The notes beneath the pieces were generated by a model that saw only the letters and a list, made by a program, of their open reading frames with translations, made no database searches and was not told the DNA's origin. A stretch of 64,000 nucleotides of DNA. Source: Arthrobacter sp. Soc17.1.1.1 (GTDB lineage Bacteria; Actinomycetota; Actinomycetes; Actinomycetales; Micrococcaceae). This document shows, in pieces, positions 56,459-64,000 of the stretch. The stretch's first letter is position 1. Each line of letters opens with the position of its first letter. The stretch is from the NCBI RefSeq assembly GCF_036867195.1, contig NZ_JBAJII010000001.1:2666001-2730000 (forward strand). Reading direction: 5' to 3'. The position numbers were made by a program, and so were the translations under genes.

Positions 56459-57487
56459 TCACGCCGCGGGCTTCTCTGCGTCCTTCGCCCGGCCGGCATT
56501 GAACTTCCGCTGCCGCGGGTCGAAGGCGTCGCGCAGGCCGTCGCCGATGAAGTTGATGCACAGGCAGATGAGCACGATGAACAGGCCCGGGAACCAGAAG
56601 AGCCACGGCCGTGTCTGGAAGGCCTCCTGGTTCTGGCTGATGATCAGGCCGAGGGACACGTCGGGAGCCTTCACGCCGAAACCGATGTAGCTCAGCGCCG
56701 TCTCGAGCAGGATGGCGGCGGACATGAGCAGCGTGGTGTTGACGATGATGACGCCCACCGCGTTCGGGAGGATGTGCTTGAAGATGATGCGCGTGTTCGA
56801 GGCGCCGGCGATCTTCGCGGCGTCCACGAATTCGCGTTCCCGCAGCGTCAGGAACTCGCCGCGGACGAGGCGCGCCAGGCCGGTCCAGAGCACGAGGCCC
56901 AGGAAGACCCCGAGCAGCCAGACCTGCGCCCCGCTGCCGACGAAACGGTTGACGGACTCCCCGAGGGTGGCCGCGGCGAGGACCACGGGGATGATGATGA
57001 TGATGTCGGTGAAACGCATCAGCACCGCCTCGGTCCAGCCGCGGAAGTAGCCGGAGCAGGCCCCGATGACGACGCCGGTCAGGCCGGCGAGCGCTCCGAT
57101 GATGAACATGATGAGGAGCGAGTTCTGCGCCCCGCGCATGGTCATCGCGAAGTAGTCGCGGCCGATGGAGTCCTGGCCGAACGGATGCTCCCCCCAGCTG
57201 AACGGACCCGTGACCGTCGGGGCGCCGTCACCCAGGAGGGGCACGAACTCGGTGTGGCTGTACTTCCACCAGCCGGGGATGCCCGCGAACCCCACGGAGG
57301 TGAAGGCGAGGACGAAGATCACGAGGAACACGACGAGGCTGATGATGGCCGCGGTGTTGTCGAAGAACTTCCGGCGGACGATCTGCCCCTGCGACAGCCC
57401 GGGCGCCTCGGCCTCGGGTGCGGGCGGCACGGGCGCGGGGACGGCCTCCGCCTGGCCCGGCACATCGGCGGGGGTCTGGGTGCTCAT
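56459..57487 (-). CDS. Peptide ABC transporter permease, DppC type (system 2)
   Basis: A 342-residue permease with a proline-rich 30-residue N-terminus and six helices. Coupling loop DAAKIAGASNTRIIFKHILPNAVG. ATGA overlap with the DppB-type gene. Its stop lies 8 bases from the end of the convergent PH-domain gene, so the operon transcript must continue as antisense through that gene to reach the ATPase gene, unless the ATPase has its own promoter. Confidence 0.92.
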   Translation of the reverse strand: MSTQTPADVPGQAEAVPAPVPPAPEAEAPGLSQGQIVRRKFFDNTAAIISLVVFLVIFVLAFTSVGFAGIPGWWKYSHTEFVPLLGDGAPTVTGPFSWGEHPFGQDSIGRDYFAMTMRGAQNSLLIMFIIGALAGLTGVVIGACSGYFRGWTEAVLMRFTDIIIIIPVVLAAATLGESVNRFVGSGAQVWLLGVFLGLVLWTGLARLVRGEFLTLREREFVDAAKIAGASNTRIIFKHILPNAVGVIIVNTTLLMSAAILLETALSYIGFGVKAPDVSLGLIISQNQEAFQTRPWLFWFPGLFIVLICLCINFIGDGLRDAFDPRQRKFNAGRAKDAEKPAA

Positions 57488-59025
57488 GCTTTCACCCTCA
57501 CGCGAGGATCGAGGAACGAGTACGCGACGTCGGCCACCAGGTTGAAGACCAGCGCGAGGATGCCTGCCACGAGGAAGAAGCCCATGATCGGGTCGGGGTC
57601 GGTGCGCTGCAGGGCCTGGACGAACAGCTGTCCCATCCCGGAGAAGGCGAAGACCTGTTCCGTGATGATGGCTCCGCCGATGAGCGCCCCGATGTCGAAG
57701 GCCACGAGGGTGGCGAGCGGGATCAGCGCGTTGCGGAAGGCGTGCCGCATGACCACCGTGCGCTCGCTGAGGCCCTTGGCCCGCGCGGTCCTGATGAAGT
57801 CCATGTTCATGATCTCCAGCATCGAGGCCCGGGAGTAGCGGCTGTAGCCGGCGAGCGACGCCAGCAGCAGGGCGATCGTCGGCAGCAGCAGGTGCGTGAA
57901 CGTGTCGAGGCCGGTGACCCAGAACGTCCCCTCGAGTCCCGGTGTCTCGGCGCCCACCGTCGCGATCGGGCGGCCCCTGACGCGCGGGTTGCTGACGTAG
58001 GCGGGCCAGGTGACCAGGAAGCGGTCCACCACGACGAGCAGGCCCATGAGCAGGCCGGTCAGCGCCGCGGCCCGCATGCTCTGGCCGCGGTCGTAGCCGC
58101 CCATCGCGTAACCGACGCCGACGCCCACGAGCACGGTCAGGACCGCGAGGGCGAGGATCATCCAGACGGTCGCCGCGTTGAGGATCGGGTTGACGACGTA
58201 GTAGGCGACGAGGCCGAGCGCGACCATGATCAGCGACGCGTACAGGGCCCTGCGGTTCCGGAGGCCCGCGGTGAGGAGGACGATCCCGAAGGCGATGCCC
58301 ACGCCCGTGACGAGGATGACGATCGGCCCGAGCCCGGGGTCGGAGAACCAGTCGACGAGCTGGAGGACGGTCAGGAGCGCCGCGGCGACGGCCGCCCCGA
58401 TCACGAAGGCGATGGCCCTCCGTCTCCAGGAGGCGCTCGCGAACAGCGCCCAGATGAGTCCGCTCGCGATGGCGACCACGACGATCGTGGACGGCGGTAT
58501 CCGGGGGTCGGCGAGGAAGTTGTTGAACCCGATGGCCCCGAACTCCTTGAGCAGGACGGCGAGCCAGAAGATCGGGAGCGAGAAGAAGAGGAAGGACATG
58601 AAGGTCACGCCGTAGTCCAGGCCGCTGTACTGGCGGAGCGCCGTGATGATGCCCAGGGAGATACCGATGATGATGGCGAGCACGGTGGCCGTGGTGACGA
58701 GGGTGATCGTGTTGCCCATGGCGCGGACCAGGGACGTGGTGACCGCTTCACCCTGGATGCTCGCGCCGAGGTCGCAGGTCGCGGCGAAGGGCACGAGGCA
58801 CTTGGCGGCACCCGCGAGCCACCCGAAGTACCGCAGCGGTGCAGGGGTGTTGAGATCGAGCAGCTCCGTGCGGGCCTGGATCAGCTGCTCCCGGTTCGGC
58901 GCGTTGCTGGCCCTCAGGTCCTCGAGCGGGTCGCCCGAGAGGGCCGTGAGCTGGTAGACCACGTAGGACGCACCGAAGAGGATGAGCACGGCCGTCACCA
59001 GACGGCGGACGATGTAGGTCACCAT
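57484..59025 (-). CDS. Peptide ABC transporter permease, DppB type with a large membrane insertion (system 2)
   Basis: A 513-residue DppB-type permease, about 190 residues longer than system 1. The N-terminal part (MVTYIVRRLVTAVLILFGASYVVYQLT) and C-terminal part (coupling loop RTARAKGLSERTVVMRHAFRNALIP) are standard. Between about 175 and 340 lies an insertion of four or five extra hydrophobic segments (ASWRRRAIAFVIGAAVAAALL, LASLIM-type stretches, WMILALAVLTVLVGVGVGYA). Two cysteines (KCLV, TCDL) lie in the first external region. Confidence 0.9.
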   Translation of the reverse strand: MVTYIVRRLVTAVLILFGASYVVYQLTALSGDPLEDLRASNAPNREQLIQARTELLDLNTPAPLRYFGWLAGAAKCLVPFAATCDLGASIQGEAVTTSLVRAMGNTITLVTTATVLAIIIGISLGIITALRQYSGLDYGVTFMSFLFFSLPIFWLAVLLKEFGAIGFNNFLADPRIPPSTIVVVAIASGLIWALFASASWRRRAIAFVIGAAVAAALLTVLQLVDWFSDPGLGPIVILVTGVGIAFGIVLLTAGLRNRRALYASLIMVALGLVAYYVVNPILNAATVWMILALAVLTVLVGVGVGYAMGGYDRGQSMRAAALTGLLMGLLVVVDRFLVTWPAYVSNPRVRGRPIATVGAETPGLEGTFWVTGLDTFTHLLLPTIALLLASLAGYSRYSRASMLEIMNMDFIRTARAKGLSERTVVMRHAFRNALIPLATLVAFDIGALIGGAIITEQVFAFSGMGQLFVQALQRTDPDPIMGFFLVAGILALVFNLVADVAYSFLDPRVRVKA

Positions 59026-59056
59026 GGGTCTTCCAGCCTCGCTGTCGATTCCGGGG

Positions 59057-59094
59057 GGAGGAAGGCGCCGGGACAGTGCCCGGCGCCTTCCTCC
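59057..59094 (-). terminator. Intercistronic hairpin after the binding protein (system 2)
   Basis: Perfect 16-bp stem GGAGGAAGGCGCCGGG, loop ACAGTG, between the binding-protein stop and the DppB-type start. Confidence 0.8.
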
Positions 59095-59127
59095 TGACGT
59101 GCCTGGTGCGCGCTTGGTCTGCTGGAC

Positions 59128-60924
59128 CTACTGCGCGATCTGCCAGTCCCAGAAGTTCCACCAGACGCCGGTCTGGTTCGGCATGTAGACGAGGCCCGAC
59201 ACGTTGTCGCTGTAGGCGTCGACGCCCGGCACCTGGAAGAGGGGCAGCCCGTACTTGGAGTCCCAGATCAGCTTGTCGATCTCGATCTGCAGCTCGTCCT
59301 GGCGGTCCGGATCGGTGGTCACGATCAGTTCGTCCATGAGCGCGTCCGCCTCCGGGCTCGAGAACCCGTTGAAGTTGGACCCGTTGCCGGTCTTGAAGAT
59401 CTGCGGCACGCCGGAGACGCCGACACCCGAGTTGATCCAGCCGAAGATCGAGGCGTCGTAGGTGCCGTTGCCCAGGGCTGCGCCCCAGTCGGAGGCACCG
59501 AGGCCGCCGTCGACCACCTTGAAGCCCGCCTTCGCCGCGGATTCGGCAATGAGGGTGTAGGAGTTCAGGCGGTTCGGGTTGTCACGGTTGTACATGATGC
59601 GGACCTCCGGGGTGGCTCCGGCGAGCAGCTCCTTGGCGCCCGCGATGTCCACCTCCGCGTAGGCATCCGACCCGTTGTTCCCGGCGGACTCCTCGTACGG
59701 TGCCTGGTCGGTCAGGAAGAGCTGCGAGTCGAGGGGCTCGGCGTCGGGGTTCAGCTTCTTGATGATGGTGTCGACCAGCTGCTGGCGCGGGACGGTCTTC
59801 ATGAAGGCCTCGCGCACGCTCTCCTCGGCGAAGACGCCGCTGAAGTTGAGATCGAGGTGGTCGTAGGAGAGCTCGTTGCCGCGATTGATCGAGACGCCTT
59901 CGATGCCCTCGAGCTGCTCGACCGTGTCGGCGGAGGCCTGTGGCGCGATGATGTCCGCCTCCCCGTTCTGCAGTGCCTGCACCTGGGCCGGAGCCTCACC
60001 GATGTAGCGGACCGTGATCTCGTCGACCTTCGGCATCGGCCCCCAGTCGTAGTCGGGGTTGCGGGTCAGCGTCATGGACTGGTCGGGAGTCATGGCCGAG
60101 GCGATGAAGGGGCCGTTGGAGAGGAAGAGCGTGGGATCGTCCGGGAGGGACTTGGTGTCGAAGCCGGTGTTCCAGAAGTCGGCGACCGCCTGGAGCTCAG
60201 GGCGTTCGGTCGGGCTCTCGGGATCACCCTTCGGCTCGGTGCTGATGAGTTCGATCAGGGCGTCCTCGTCGGCGAGTCCGCCCTTCTCGGCGAGCACGTG
60301 CGCGGGGGTGGAGATCCCGGCATCGGTCATGAGACCGAAGGCCACCTGGTAGTCGGCAAAGGGCTCGGAGTAGTCGAGCGTGAGGGAGCGGCCGTCCTCG
60401 CCGATCTCCGGGAGTGCGGTGAGTGCGAGGCCGCCGGTGTCGCCGGCGTAGTCGAAGTAGGTGGTCCCGGACACGACCTCCCCCGACTCGTCGGTGACGG
60501 CGTCGTTGAAGTAGCCGGAGCCGATGGCCCAGTGCAGGAGGAGGTCTCCGCCGTCGACCGGCTCGCCGTCCGACCAGGTGACACCCTCGTTCACCGTGTA
60601 CTTGACGCTCAGCGGATCCTCGGAGAGGACCTCCATGGTGCCGAAGTCCTCGTTCTCGACGACCTCGAGGTCGCTGTTGATGTAGACGAAGCCGGAGTGG
60701 GTCGCGTAGGCGATCCTGCCGTTGATATCCACATTGCCCTCGGAGCTGTTCGAGTTGAACGAGCTGAACCCGTTGACCTCGGCGATGCGGATGTTCCCGC
60801 CCGTCGCCTCGCCCTCGGCGGTCTCCTCCGGTGTCTCGGTCCCCGTGTTGGCAGCGCAGGCACTCAACACGAGTGCTGCTGCGGCAGCCACACCCACAGC
60901 CCTGGAAGTACGTCCGAAACGCAT
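59128..60924 (-). CDS. Peptide-binding lipoprotein, family 5 (system 2)
   Basis: A 598-residue solute-binding protein. Lipoprotein signal ending LVLSAC (Cys23), then an acidic Thr/Glu linker. DppA-like features: GVTWSDGEPVDGGDLLLHW, FLSNGPFIA and DYDWGPMPKVDEITVRYI. The ATG at 60924 has AGAGGAGG 7 bases upstream; the longer open frame is not needed. Specificity is unknown; the sequence is well diverged from the system 1 protein. Confidence 0.93.
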   Translation of the reverse strand: MRFGRTSRAVGVAAAAALVLSACAANTGTETPEETAEGEATGGNIRIAEVNGFSSFNSNSSEGNVDINGRIAYATHSGFVYINSDLEVVENEDFGTMEVLSEDPLSVKYTVNEGVTWSDGEPVDGGDLLLHWAIGSGYFNDAVTDESGEVVSGTTYFDYAGDTGGLALTALPEIGEDGRSLTLDYSEPFADYQVAFGLMTDAGISTPAHVLAEKGGLADEDALIELISTEPKGDPESPTERPELQAVADFWNTGFDTKSLPDDPTLFLSNGPFIASAMTPDQSMTLTRNPDYDWGPMPKVDEITVRYIGEAPAQVQALQNGEADIIAPQASADTVEQLEGIEGVSINRGNELSYDHLDLNFSGVFAEESVREAFMKTVPRQQLVDTIIKKLNPDAEPLDSQLFLTDQAPYEESAGNNGSDAYAEVDIAGAKELLAGATPEVRIMYNRDNPNRLNSYTLIAESAAKAGFKVVDGGLGASDWGAALGNGTYDASIFGWINSGVGVSGVPQIFKTGNGSNFNGFSSPEADALMDELIVTTDPDRQDELQIEIDKLIWDSKYGLPLFQVPGVDAYSDNVSGLVYMPNQTGVWWNFWDWQIAQ

Positions 60925-61341
60925 GCAGCCTCCTCTTTCGTAGCGTGGCTCCGGCCCTACGCGGTGTTGCGGGTCAGCCGACACGCGCCACGCAAAGGTG
61001 ACGCAACTCACGTGAGCAGAAGCCTAGGGGCTCATTGTTGCGGGCAGGTATCGGCGGAGGAACCGATCGCGCGTTGTTATCGAGCTGCAATCAAAGTGGG
61101 CGCGACGGTCGACCCGTGGCGTGTTCCCGGCGGGTGGGCTGCCTCGGCGGGCGGCTGGACCCACAGCACACTCCCCCGCCTGCACCGGTGACTCGGCTCG
61201 GAGACGGCGGGCGGTTCGCGCAGGTGCTTGATCGGGCGCTCCGGGCGGTGATTTGCTTGAGCGAACCCGAGCGGCCGGACGACGACCGCGCGGATAGCGT
61301 GCCGGACGGGCGCGCTCCGAGGCAGACAGGTGTGATGCGGG
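60925..61341. other. Divergent intergenic region, 417 bases
   Basis: Contains the leader and promoter region of the second peptide operon. A perfect palindrome CTCACGTGAG lies at 61007-61016 and TAGGCT on the minus strand just beyond (61026-61021) could be the -10. From 61030 to 61341 I see no gene; TAGCGT at 61295-61300 might serve the small gene on the right. Confidence 0.4.
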
Positions 61342-61656
61342 ATGGCCTGGCTTTTCGTCGACAAGCACGCGGCGGTCTGGGACGACGACGCCGACGTCCA
61401 GGCCGCCATCGGGGCGCTCAAGGTGCGCCTCGATCAGCACGCCGAGGTCCATCTGTCGATCCAGAGCAAAGGGCTCAAGGGTCCGGTCTTCGTCATCACC
61501 AAGGACACCGTGCTGAGCTCTCCCGAGCTGAGCAACCGCTTCAACGCGGACCTGTTCTCGGAGCTCACCACGCCGACGGCCCGGAACAGCCCGACGATCC
61601 ACTGGTTCTCGGACGGGCGCGGCTTCGTGTCGGAGACCAACAGCCGGATGTGGTGA
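61342..61656 (+). CDS. Hypothetical protein, 104 residues
   Basis: Starts MAWLFVDKHAAVWDDDADVQAAIGALKVRLDQH and ends SDGRGFVSETNSRMW. I do not recognise it. It has no signal, membrane segment or cysteine. The amino-acid mix and third-position GC look like real coding sequence. Ribosome binding site is weak. Isolated; convergent with the reductase gene. Confidence 0.6.
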   Translation: MAWLFVDKHAAVWDDDADVQAAIGALKVRLDQHAEVHLSIQSKGLKGPVFVITKDTVLSSPELSNRFNADLFSELTTPTARNSPTIHWFSDGRGFVSETNSRMW

Positions 61657-61685
61657 CCGGTCCGCCGGGGCAGCGCCCGAGGACG

Positions 61686-62267
61686 CTATCCGCTTCCTGT
61701 CCGGACGCCGTACACCAGCTCGACCAGGCCCTGGTCGTACGTCGTCGCGCTGTGGAGGCTCAGCATGCTCGGGTCCTGCCCGGGAGGGAAGATGCCCCGG
61801 CCCGTGCCCAGGGCGATCGGCATCACCACGAGCCGCACCGAGTCGACGACGCCCGCCGCCAGGAACTCCACTACCAGGGTGAGGCTTCCCCAGACGACGA
61901 TGTCGCCGCCGGTCCCGGCCTTGATCCGTCGGATCGCGTCGACGGGCTCACTTGATTCGATCACCGCCTCCTCCATGTCCCCCCAGGGGGCCTCCGTCAG
62001 GTGGCGGGAGAAGACGACGCGGTGGAGCGAGTTCAGGGCCGGCGTGATGATCTCGTCCTTGGAGGCCGGTGTGGGCCAGTACTCGACGAACATGCGGTAG
62101 GTGTTCGCCCCGAGGACCATCGTGTCGACCGTCTCCAGCCACGTCAGCTGGCTGCTGTCGAATTCCGCGGTGCCCCCGTCGAGGGATTCATGGAAGGTGA
62201 ACTCGTTGTCGGCGTCGGACGCGAAACCGTCGGCACTGACGAATTCCTGAACGATCAGTTGCCCCAT
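61686..62267 (-). CDS. Dihydrofolate reductase/RibD C-terminal-like protein
   Basis: A 193-residue protein of the RibD_C/DHFR-like fold: LIVQEFVSADGFASDADNEFTF, DTMVLGANTYRMFVEYWP, GGDIVVWGSLTLVVEFLAAGVVDSVRLVVMPIALGTGRGIFPP. These stand-alone proteins probably are NADPH-dependent reductases of unknown substrate, not true dihydrofolate or riboflavin enzymes. ATG with GAGGAG about 8 bases upstream. No operon partner. Confidence 0.87.
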   Translation of the reverse strand: MGQLIVQEFVSADGFASDADNEFTFHESLDGGTAEFDSSQLTWLETVDTMVLGANTYRMFVEYWPTPASKDEIITPALNSLHRVVFSRHLTEAPWGDMEEAVIESSEPVDAIRRIKAGTGGDIVVWGSLTLVVEFLAAGVVDSVRLVVMPIALGTGRGIFPPGQDPSMLSLHSATTYDQGLVELVYGVRTGSG

Positions 62268-62647
62268 GAGCTGCTCCTCGCTCCCTTGTCGTCGAGGACT
62301 CTACGCGGGGGCGTCCTCCCCATCAACACCTCGGGAATACTCGGTCCCGGACGTCGGAGCTGTACTCCACGACGTCCCCGTGAAGAGAGGTCACCGGTAG
62401 TCGCGACGGTCCTCATCCGGCGGCGTCATCGGCCGGGACGTCTGTCCTGTGGGTCATGAATTTCGGCGGTGGGAGGGCCAGCCCTTGCGTACCCGTCAGA
62501 ACGCACCGTTCCAGACCCCCACCCGGTCCCGGCAGGGCTGCCGTCCGGCGGGGACGTCGGATAGCCCGCACTGAGGGTTGACCTCTGTTCCTGCTAGTCC
62601 TAGCGTCAGGGCACAGGACCACCTGACCTCTCATGGGAGAACCCGGC
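62268..62647. other. Intergenic region with amidase promoter, 380 bases
   Basis: The only clear signal is a promoter for the amidase gene: -35 TTGACC (62578-62583), exactly 17 bases, -10 TAGCGT (62601-62606), start of transcription expected near 62613, and GGGAGA 7 bases before the ATG. The remaining 300 bases show no gene, repeat or RNA that I can support. Confidence 0.55.
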
Positions 62648-64000
62648 ATGGATCTCAACGGAACGTCGCTCGAAAATGCTGACATCGCAGGAATCCAAGC
62701 CGCACTCTTCACGGGTCGCGTCACCGTTCGTCAGTTGGTCGACGCTTATCTCGAGCGGATCGAGGCCTTCGATCAAGCCGGCCCTGAACTGAACGCGGTC
62801 GTCACGATCAATCAGGCCGCCAGGGCACAAGCTGATGCGTTGGATGATACGTACCGGCAAACGGGACAACCGGTCGGGCCTCTGCATGGCATCCCCATGG
62901 TCATCAAGGACTGCCTGGAAACGGCTGACATGCCGACCTCGTTCGGATCGGAGATCTTCGCTGACTACCGGGCCGAGAAAGATGCAACAGCGGTTGCCAG
63001 ACTGCGCGCTGCGGGGGCTGTCATTCTCGCGAAAACGACACTTCCCGACTGGGCCACTTCATGGTTCAGCTACTCCTCCCATACCGGCGTGACGAAGAAC
63101 CCCTACGACCTCGACCGCGATCCGGGAGGATCGAGCAGCGGAACAGGCGCTGCCATCGCGGCAGGTTACGCGACAGTGGGGCTCGGCACCGACTGTGGAG
63201 GATCAGTGCGGCTACCCGCCTCGTTCTGCAACCTGGTCGGGGTTCGCTCCACCCCCGGTTTGATCAGTCGAACCGGATGCAACCCTCTGGTCAGCGCCCA
63301 GGACACCATCGGGCCGATGGCCCGATCCGTGGAAGACGCCGCCCGCGTATTCACCGTGATGGCCGGCTTCGATCAAAGCGACCCACTGACCTACGCCTAC
63401 TCCGTTGCACGCGCTCCAGCGTCGTACGTGGACGGCCTGGTACCCAACGCCCTCCACGGCCGACGTGTCGGAGTGCTGCGCAGCGCATTCGGTGCTGACG
63501 CTGACCCTAACTCTGCCCCCGTCAATCAGGTGATGGCCAGCGCCCTTGACGAGCTGAGGGCAGGCGGTGCCACTCTCGTCGATGTCACCATCGATGACCT
63601 GCCCGGGTGGATCAGCCGCACGTCCCTCTACACGATCAAGTCGAAGCACGACATCAATAGCTGGCTCTCAGCCAAATCCGACCCGCCAGCCCACACCGTC
63701 GCCGAGATCATCGAGTCCGGTCGGTACCACAAGAAACTCGACCTCCTCGAGGCGCTGGCAGCCGGACCGGATGACCCACTGAACGACGTGGACTACTACA
63801 CCGCCTACACGGCGCGCGAAGCGTTCATGAAGACAGTCGTCAATCTCATGGAGGCGGACAACCTCGACACCCTGGTCTACCCAACCTGTCAGGTCGCCCC
63901 ACCGACCCATGAGGACACTGATTCAGGACTGTGGAACACCCTGAACTTCCCCACGAACACCGTCATAGGTTCGCAAACCTGGATGCCCTCCATGACGGTA
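62648..64000 (+). CDS. Amidase signature family hydrolase, N-terminal 451 residues
   Basis: The frame is open from ATG 62648 to the window edge, 451 residues, so the C-terminus is missing. It is an amidase-signature enzyme with an intact catalytic triad by spacing: Lys87 (GIPMVIKD), cis-Ser162 (DPGGSSSG) and nucleophile Ser186 (TDCGGSVRLP). Such enzymes hydrolyse amides; the substrate is not predictable. It has its own promoter and a GGGAGA ribosome binding site. Third-position GC is visibly lower than in neighbours (codons such as GGA, TCA, CGA, CTA, ATA recur), which suggests acquisition from elsewhere. Confidence 0.9.
   Translation, partial: MDLNGTSLENADIAGIQAALFTGRVTVRQLVDAYLERIEAFDQAGPELNAVVTINQAARAQADALDDTYRQTGQPVGPLHGIPMVIKDCLETADMPTSFGSEIFADYRAEKDATAVARLRAAGAVILAKTTLPDWATSWFSYSSHTGVTKNPYDLDRDPGGSSSGTGAAIAAGYATVGLGTDCGGSVRLPASFCNLVGVRSTPGLISRTGCNPLVSAQDTIGPMARSVEDAARVFTVMAGFDQSDPLTYAYSVARAPASYVDGLVPNALHGRRVGVLRSAFGADADPNSAPVNQVMASALDELRAGGATLVDVTIDDLPGWISRTSLYTIKSKHDINSWLSAKSDPPAHTVAEIIESGRYHKKLDLLEALAAGPDDPLNDVDYYTAYTAREAFMKTVVNLMEADNLDTLVYPTCQVAPPTHEDTDSGLWNTLNFPTNTVIGSQTWMPSMTV

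Noticed and set aside
62268..62647. Possible remnant genes in the gap before the amidase
   Set aside because: Frames there have no domain sequence, no ribosome site and antisense-like composition.

Overview
The window is chromosomal DNA from a high-GC Gram-positive bacterium. GC is about 70 percent, GTG starts are common, and genes are densely packed with many 4-base ATGA/GTGA overlaps. The protein set points to Micrococcaceae, most likely Arthrobacter or a close relative: coproporphyrin-dependent heme synthesis, a SigE/RseA pair, DUF3107 and DUF3117 proteins, actinobacterial DapD/DapC, a GluABCD glutamate transporter and actinobacterial TatB. The genus is inferred from general resemblance, not from a search. 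I see no rRNA, tRNA, CRISPR array, insertion sequence or prophage.

Layout. (1) 0-8.1 kb: a heme cluster. hemE-cgoX-chdC-cpfC-hemC-hemD-hemB run leftward, with hemA divergent. Together they cover glutamyl-tRNA to coproheme to heme b, except hemL. (2) 8.1-16.5 kb: moeZ, a TetR regulator, DUF3107, a ferritin-like protein, an OmdA-type protein, an RNB ribonuclease, a DEAD-box RNA helicase and an orphan DNA methyltransferase. (3) 16.5-20.9 kb: a PHP phosphoesterase, a MarR regulator coupled to an internally deleted NAD(P)-binding gene, Xaa-Pro aminopeptidase and a stress membrane protein. (4) 21-27.4 kb: MgtE/CBS protein, DUF1003, Mrp, TatB, RseA, SigE, O-methyltransferase and DUF3117. From memory this resembles the mycobacterial sigE region, but no htrA lies between rseA and tatB. 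(5) 27.5-34.3 kb: GT-C glycosyltransferase, Tag, DivIVA-like protein, LOG protein and gluABCD. (6) 34.3-45.3 kb: lysine/DAP genes (dapE, dapD, dapC), a lysozyme-like membrane protein, a secreted polysaccharide deacetylase with two identical-type modules, galE, gltA, ferredoxin, a lone SH3-type protein and an ArsR regulator. (7) 45.4-61 kb: TypA and two complete peptide ABC transporter operons. In the second operon a gene on the opposite strand sits between the permease genes and the ATPase gene. (8) 61-64 kb: two small genes and an amidase that runs off the end and has lower GC at third codon positions than its neighbours.

Regulation visible in the DNA. At least thirteen genes have a TANNNT -10 hexamer ending 5 to 7 bases before the start codon and no usable ribosome binding site, the signature of leaderless transcripts. 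Long perfect hairpins close most convergent gene pairs. Similar hairpins lie between each solute-binding-protein gene and its permease gene in all three ABC operons. Inverted repeats that look like operators lie in front of the MarR, ArsR, sigE and chdC genes.
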